From positions 682,001 through 746,000 of the forward strand of contig CP076546.1 in NCBI GenBank assembly GCA_018889975.1: a stretch of 64,000 nt of DNA, written 5' to 3'. This stretch comes from Bacillus sp. NP157 (GTDB lineage Bacteria; Pseudomonadota; Gammaproteobacteria; Xanthomonadales; Rhodanobacteraceae). The notes below the pieces were generated by a model. That model did not search any database. It was not told where the DNA came from and saw only the letters and a list, made by a program, of their open reading frames with translations. Numbering within the stretch: the first letter of the stretch is position 1; every line of letters begins with the position of its first letter. Below are positions 60,193 through 64,000 of this stretch, piece by piece. A program made the position numbers and the translations under genes.

Positions 60193-63100
60193 TGGTGTCG
60201 CTGCTCGGGCGCCACGCCCGCGCCTTGCTGGTGATCGCGTTGCTGCTGGCGGCGATGGGTGCGGTGGCCGCGATGGGTTTGCCGGTCGGCCTGTTCCCGC
60301 AGGTCTCGTTTCCACGCATCGTCGTCGACCTGTCGGCCGGCGACCGTCCCGCGGACACGACCTCGCTGCTGCTGACCCGGCCGGTGGAGGATGCCATCCG
60401 TTCGGTGCCCGGGGTCGAAAGCGTGCGCTCGGAGACCTCGCGTGGCGAGGCGCAGGTTTCGGTCGACTTCGGCTGGGGCCGGGACATGATCGCGTCGACC
60501 CTGCTGGTGGACGCGGCACTCGCGCGTGCGCTGCCCGATCTTCCCGCGGGCACGCGCTACGACGTGCGGCGGATGGACCCGACGGTGTTCCCGATCATTT
60601 CCTATGCGCTGCGCTCGGACACCCTGTCGCCCGTCGCGCTGCGCGACCTCGCGCAATACCGCATCGCTCCGCTGCTCGCTTCGATCCCCGGCCTGGCCCG
60701 CGTCGGTGTCCAGGGCGGCGACACGGCCGAGATCCAGGTCGAGGCCGATCCGCATGCACTCGCCGCGCACGGCCTGGCGATGCCGGATCTGGTCGCGGCG
60801 ATCGGCGCGGCGAACACCATCCAGTCGGTGGGACGCCTGCAGGATCGACACAAGCTCTACCTCGTCGTCGCCAACGACCCGCTGAAGGATGCACGGGACG
60901 TTGCCGCGATCACCCTGCGCAACACCGCTGGCGGCCGTGTCACGCTGGGCGACGTGGCCAGCGTGAGCATGGGCGTGGCGCCGCAGTGGACACGCGTCGT
61001 GGAAGATGGCCGTCCAGCCGTGCTGTTGAACGTCTACGAGCAACCCGACGGTAACGCGGTGAAGATTGCCGCTGCCGTGCGCGCCACGCTCGCCCGCATG
61101 CCCCTGCCACCCGGCGTCGGCCTGAAAAAATGGTATGACCAGAGCGAACTGGTGACAGCGTCGGCGGCCAGCGTACGCGACGCGATCGCCGTCGGCATGC
61201 TGCTGGCGGCTGCGGTGCTGTTTGCGTTCCTGCGTAGCTTCCGGCTCGTCGTCATCGTGCTCGTGGTTGTGCCGGCAATCCTCTGCGCCACCGTGCTGTG
61301 CCTGCGCGTGGCCGGGCTTGGTTTCAATATCATGACGCTGGGCGGGATGGCCGCGGCGGTGGGCCTGGTCATCGACGACGTGATGGTGATGGTCGAGCAC
61401 GTCGCGCGCCGGGTCGTGGCAAGCAAGCATCCCACGGACGCGCGGCCGATCATCCACGCCGCGGCGCGCGAGTTCCTGGTGCCTCTGTCCGGGTCCAGCC
61501 TGGCCACGCTGATCGTATTCGTGCCGCTCGCCTTCCTCGATGGCGTCACCGGTGCGTTCTCGCGCGCGCTGTCGGTCACGATGGGCGCGGCACTGATCGT
61601 GTCATGGCTGATGACGGCACTGGTGGTGCCGGTGCTGGCGGGACGCATCGCGCGGCCGGACAGCTGGCAACACGAACCGCGCCGCTGGGAACGCGCACTG
61701 GAGGCCGGCCACGGCAAGATGTTCGACCTGGCGTTGCGACGTCCGTGGCTGGCCGCGTTGGCCGTGCTCGTCGTGCTGGTGCTGGGTGGCATCGGCTACC
61801 AGCACGTGCCGACGGGTTTCATGCCCGAGACCGACGAGGGCGGCTTCGTCCTCGACTACTACACCGCGCCGGGTACCTCGCTGGTGGAAACCGAGCGCGA
61901 GGTGGCGCAGATCGAATCGCTATTGCGCATGGACCACGACGTGGAGACGTTCTCGCGGCGACTGGGTACCGGTCTCGGCGGCGACCTTGGCCAGTCCTAC
62001 CACGGCGATTTCTTTGTCCGCCTGGTTGCAGGCCATGCGCGGCACACGGTGGACGCCATGAGCGACGTACGCGATCGCATCCTGCACAACGTGCCGGGCG
62101 TGCAGGTCGAAGTGGCCCAGCTCACCGAAGACCTGATCGGTGACCTCACCGCGGTGCCACAACCGATCGAAGTAAAGCTCTATGCCGACGACGTGGGCGC
62201 GCTCGTGCCGCTGGCGGAGAAGGTCTCGGCGTTGCTGGCCAAGGTGCCTGGGCTGGTCGACGTGAAGAGCGGGGCGCAGGTGGCTGGCGATGCGCTGGAC
62301 GTGCACGTCAACCCGGATGCCGCGCTGGCCGAGGGACTCAGCGTGCAGGCGATCAGCCAGGCGATCGCCGACAGCCTGACCGGCGTGATCGCGACGGAAC
62401 TTCCCGGTGCGACCAAGGCCGTCGGTGTCCGCGTTGCCGCGCAGGGTGCGCGGAACTGGGGGATCGAAGATCTCGACGCGCTGCCGATCCGGTCACCGGA
62501 CGGACATCTGTTCCCGCTGTCGCGCGTGGCGACGCTGACGCCGGTGGCTGGCCAACCGCAGATCACCCGGGAAAACCTGCAGGACATGGTGCCGGTCACC
62601 GCGCGCATCGAACATGGCGGCATCGCGGCGGCCGTGGCCCGCGTGCGTGCGGCGCTGGCCAAACCAGGGGTCCTGCCGCCGGGAGTCCGCTACGAACTCG
62701 ACGGCCTGTACAAACAGCAGCAGGTGGCGTTCGCCGGCCTGCGCAACGTCTTCGCCGCCGCGCTCGCCGCCGAATTCATCCTGCTGATGTTCCTCTATCG
62801 GCGGATCGGGGTCGCGTTGCTGGTGATGGCCACGTCGCTGATCTCCGCCTGCGGCGTGTTCTTTGCGCTGTGGATCGCAGGGGTGGACCTGAACATCACG
62901 GCGATGATGGGCCTGGTAATGGTGCTCGGCATCGGTACGGAGATGGCGATCTTCCTGGTCTCCGAATACATGGCCGTGGGCGTGCGCTGGGGCTGGCGCT
63001 CGGCCATGCGCCGCGCGGTACGCAATCGCCTGCGTCCGATCACGATGACCACGCTGGCGGCGATCCTGACGCTGCTGCCCCTGGCGCTTGCGCTGGGCCA

Positions 63101-63233
63101 GGGTGCCGACATGCAGCAGCCGCTGGCCGTGGCTATCGTGGCGGGATTGCTCGTGCAGTTCCCGATGGTGCTGGTGGTCTTGCCGGTGGCGCTGCGCCTG
63201 CTCGATGGCCCGCGGCGGCCGACGCCCGGCTAG
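60189..63233 (+). CDS. RND efflux pump, inner-membrane component
   Basis: A 1014-residue RND transporter with the standard 12-TM, two-periplasmic-loop layout. TM4 keeps the acidic pair and downstream Glu in GLVIDDVMVMVEHVARR. The TM10 position that is Lys940 in AcrB is Glu here (GIGTEMAIFLVSEY), resembling CusA-type relay. Porter motifs RPVEDAIRSVPGVESV and FMPETDEGGFVLDY are present. It may export metal or small organic compounds; with a lipoprotein adaptor and TolC it forms a complete tripartite pump. It starts on the adaptor stop. Confidence 0.92.
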   Translation: MMVSLLGRHARALLVIALLLAAMGAVAAMGLPVGLFPQVSFPRIVVDLSAGDRPADTTSLLLTRPVEDAIRSVPGVESVRSETSRGEAQVSVDFGWGRDMIASTLLVDAALARALPDLPAGTRYDVRRMDPTVFPIISYALRSDTLSPVALRDLAQYRIAPLLASIPGLARVGVQGGDTAEIQVEADPHALAAHGLAMPDLVAAIGAANTIQSVGRLQDRHKLYLVVANDPLKDARDVAAITLRNTAGGRVTLGDVASVSMGVAPQWTRVVEDGRPAVLLNVYEQPDGNAVKIAAAVRATLARMPLPPGVGLKKWYDQSELVTASAASVRDAIAVGMLLAAAVLFAFLRSFRLVVIVLVVVPAILCATVLCLRVAGLGFNIMTLGGMAAAVGLVIDDVMVMVEHVARRVVASKHPTDARPIIHAAAREFLVPLSGSSLATLIVFVPLAFLDGVTGAFSRALSVTMGAALIVSWLMTALVVPVLAGRIARPDSWQHEPRRWERALEAGHGKMFDLALRRPWLAALAVLVVLVLGGIGYQHVPTGFMPETDEGGFVLDYYTAPGTSLVETEREVAQIESLLRMDHDVETFSRRLGTGLGGDLGQSYHGDFFVRLVAGHARHTVDAMSDVRDRILHNVPGVQVEVAQLTEDLIGDLTAVPQPIEVKLYADDVGALVPLAEKVSALLAKVPGLVDVKSGAQVAGDALDVHVNPDAALAEGLSVQAISQAIADSLTGVIATELPGATKAVGVRVAAQGARNWGIEDLDALPIRSPDGHLFPLSRVATLTPVAGQPQITRENLQDMVPVTARIEHGGIAAAVARVRAALAKPGVLPPGVRYELDGLYKQQQVAFAGLRNVFAAALAAEFILLMFLYRRIGVALLVMATSLISACGVFFALWIAGVDLNITAMMGLVMVLGIGTEMAIFLVSEYMAVGVRWGWRSAMRRAVRNRLRPITMTTLAAILTLLPLALALGQGADMQQPLAVAIVAGLLVQFPMVLVVLPVALRLLDGPRRPTPG

Positions 63234-64000
63234 CGGGCGTTGCGCTGCTTGAGCACGTGCGAGGCGACCCGGTGCGCCGAGGTGGCCGCATCGTCGTCAC
63301 CGGTCCACACCGCGGCATTGGCGCCGCCATACGGTGCGTAACGTTTCGGATCGGTGCGCGCGAACAGGCCGATCGTGTGCGCACGGGTGGCCGCGGCGAG
63401 ATGCATCACGCCGCAGTCGGCGCTGACGTAAAGCCCCGCGGCGTCGATGAAGGCGGCGAGCTTGCGCGGATCGCTGGTGAAGAAGGTCGGGTAGCGGTTG
63501 CCCACCCGCGACACGCCGTCGGCGGCAACCAGTTCGACGATGCGGAACTGGCCCGCGCTGCGTTCGAGCTCGGCAAGGAAGGTGGTCCACCAGGCTTCGT
63601 CGTAACGCTTCGCGCCGGTGGCGTTGGGGAAGATTGCCAGCACGGGGCCATGCGCGACGCTGCCGGCACCGAGCACGCGCTCGAGCTTCGCGCTGCCGCA
63701 GGCGCGTTCTGCGTCGGACAGGCGCAGGTCCATCGCCGGGACCGGTTCGGCGTCGTCGACGCCCAGCGCCCAACGCAGGGCGTGCACGGGACGAGCGGCG
63801 AAATGTGCCGGTGCGCCCTGGCGGGCGGCGTCGGCACTGAGATGGAAGCGGGAGCGCGCCATGGAAGCGACGAAGCGGCCCGACGACGAACCCGACGCCG
63901 CGTCGATCACCAGGTCGTAGCGCTTTTTACGCAGCGCACCGAGCAATTGCAGGGTCGCCAGCGGATGGCGCACCGCGCGCCGGTCGAGCACGTGCAGGTC
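63230..64000 (-). CDS. GT9 family glycosyltransferase (heptosyltransferase-like), start beyond window
   Basis: The C-terminal 256 or so codons of a GT9 enzyme (WaaC/WaaF-like), which transfers heptose or another sugar to the LPS inner core. Motifs: KKRYDLVIDAASGSSSGRFVASM, GPVLAIFPNATGAKRYDEAWWTTFL, DAAGLYVSADCGVMHLAAAT (acidic-DxGxxH donor site) and TIGLFARTDPKRYAPYG. The GTG at 63991 is internal; the frame is open past base 64000. Its stop overlaps the RND stop in convergent orientation. Confidence 0.85.
   Translation of the reverse strand, partial: DLHVLDRRAVRHPLATLQLLGALRKKRYDLVIDAASGSSSGRFVASMARSRFHLSADAARQGAPAHFAARPVHALRWALGVDDAEPVPAMDLRLSDAERACGSAKLERVLGAGSVAHGPVLAIFPNATGAKRYDEAWWTTFLAELERSAGQFRIVELVAADGVSRVGNRYPTFFTSDPRKLAAFIDAAGLYVSADCGVMHLAAATRAHTIGLFARTDPKRYAPYGGANAAVWTGDDDAATSAHRVASHVLKQRNAR

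Overview
The window is GC-rich, gene-dense chromosomal DNA from a gammaproteobacterium of the Xanthomonadales, most like the Rhodanobacteraceae (Luteibacter or Dyella type). This rests on the recognisable proteins (RlmKL, RlmJ, Mfd, Slp lipoprotein, several TonB-dependent receptors, many divergent LysR regulators), a CRP/Clp-type operator, and dispersed GTAG-headed REP palindromes. I read the sequence by eye. No tRNA, rRNA, CRISPR array, insertion sequence, integrase or replication origin was recognised.

Layout. 1-16 kb is mostly housekeeping: the end of an MFS transporter, a LysR regulator, acyl-CoA thioesterase II, an AmpD-like amidase, an alpha/beta hydrolase, the double rRNA methyltransferase RlmKL, a small exported Gly/Tyr/His-rich protein with a clear terminator, an ergothioneine pair (egtB-egtD), Mfd, a CDF cation transporter, an Slp lipoprotein and RlmJ. 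REP palindromes and a 26-bp tandem array lie in the gaps. 15.5-28 kb holds small metabolic and transport modules, several arranged as a LysR regulator divergent from its likely target, plus a TonB receptor overlapping a secreted M28 peptidase gene.

28-42 kb: two tandem paralogous exported proteins of unknown function are followed by a divergent sugar locus. On the minus strand are a class I aldolase, an amidohydrolase and an AgaR-like regulator. On the plus strand are an AgaS-type SIS deaminase, two PfkB-fold kinases, a secreted clan-D-like glycosidase and a TonB receptor. Together they could take a galactosaminide from the surface to triose phosphates through tagatose intermediates. A TTTCGTT repeat between the two arms is the likely operator.

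42-52.5 kb contains two orphan accessory genes, a SulP transporter, a two-component system, a TSUP permease, a LysR/SDR/RidA module, an RclC/YkgB-like protein, and a lower-GC patch of about 760 bp with little recognisable coding. That patch carries a perfect 28-bp palindrome and precedes a lone lipid-A-biosynthesis N-terminal-domain gene.

53.2-57.6 kb is the most interesting stretch. A perfect CRP/Clp site precedes a TIR-transmembrane-TPR protein, a 50-residue unannotated protein, and a protein joining a SLOG-like nucleotide-binding domain to two transmembrane hairpins. TIR enzymes make NAD-derived signals and SLOG domains can sense them (as in Thoeris), so this looks like a membrane-targeting nucleotide-signalling or anti-phage module. 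That is inference from domain content. A REP copy and a strong minus-strand G-quadruplex tract separate it from a TolC/MFP/RND efflux operon. The window ends inside a GT9 heptosyltransferase-like gene.
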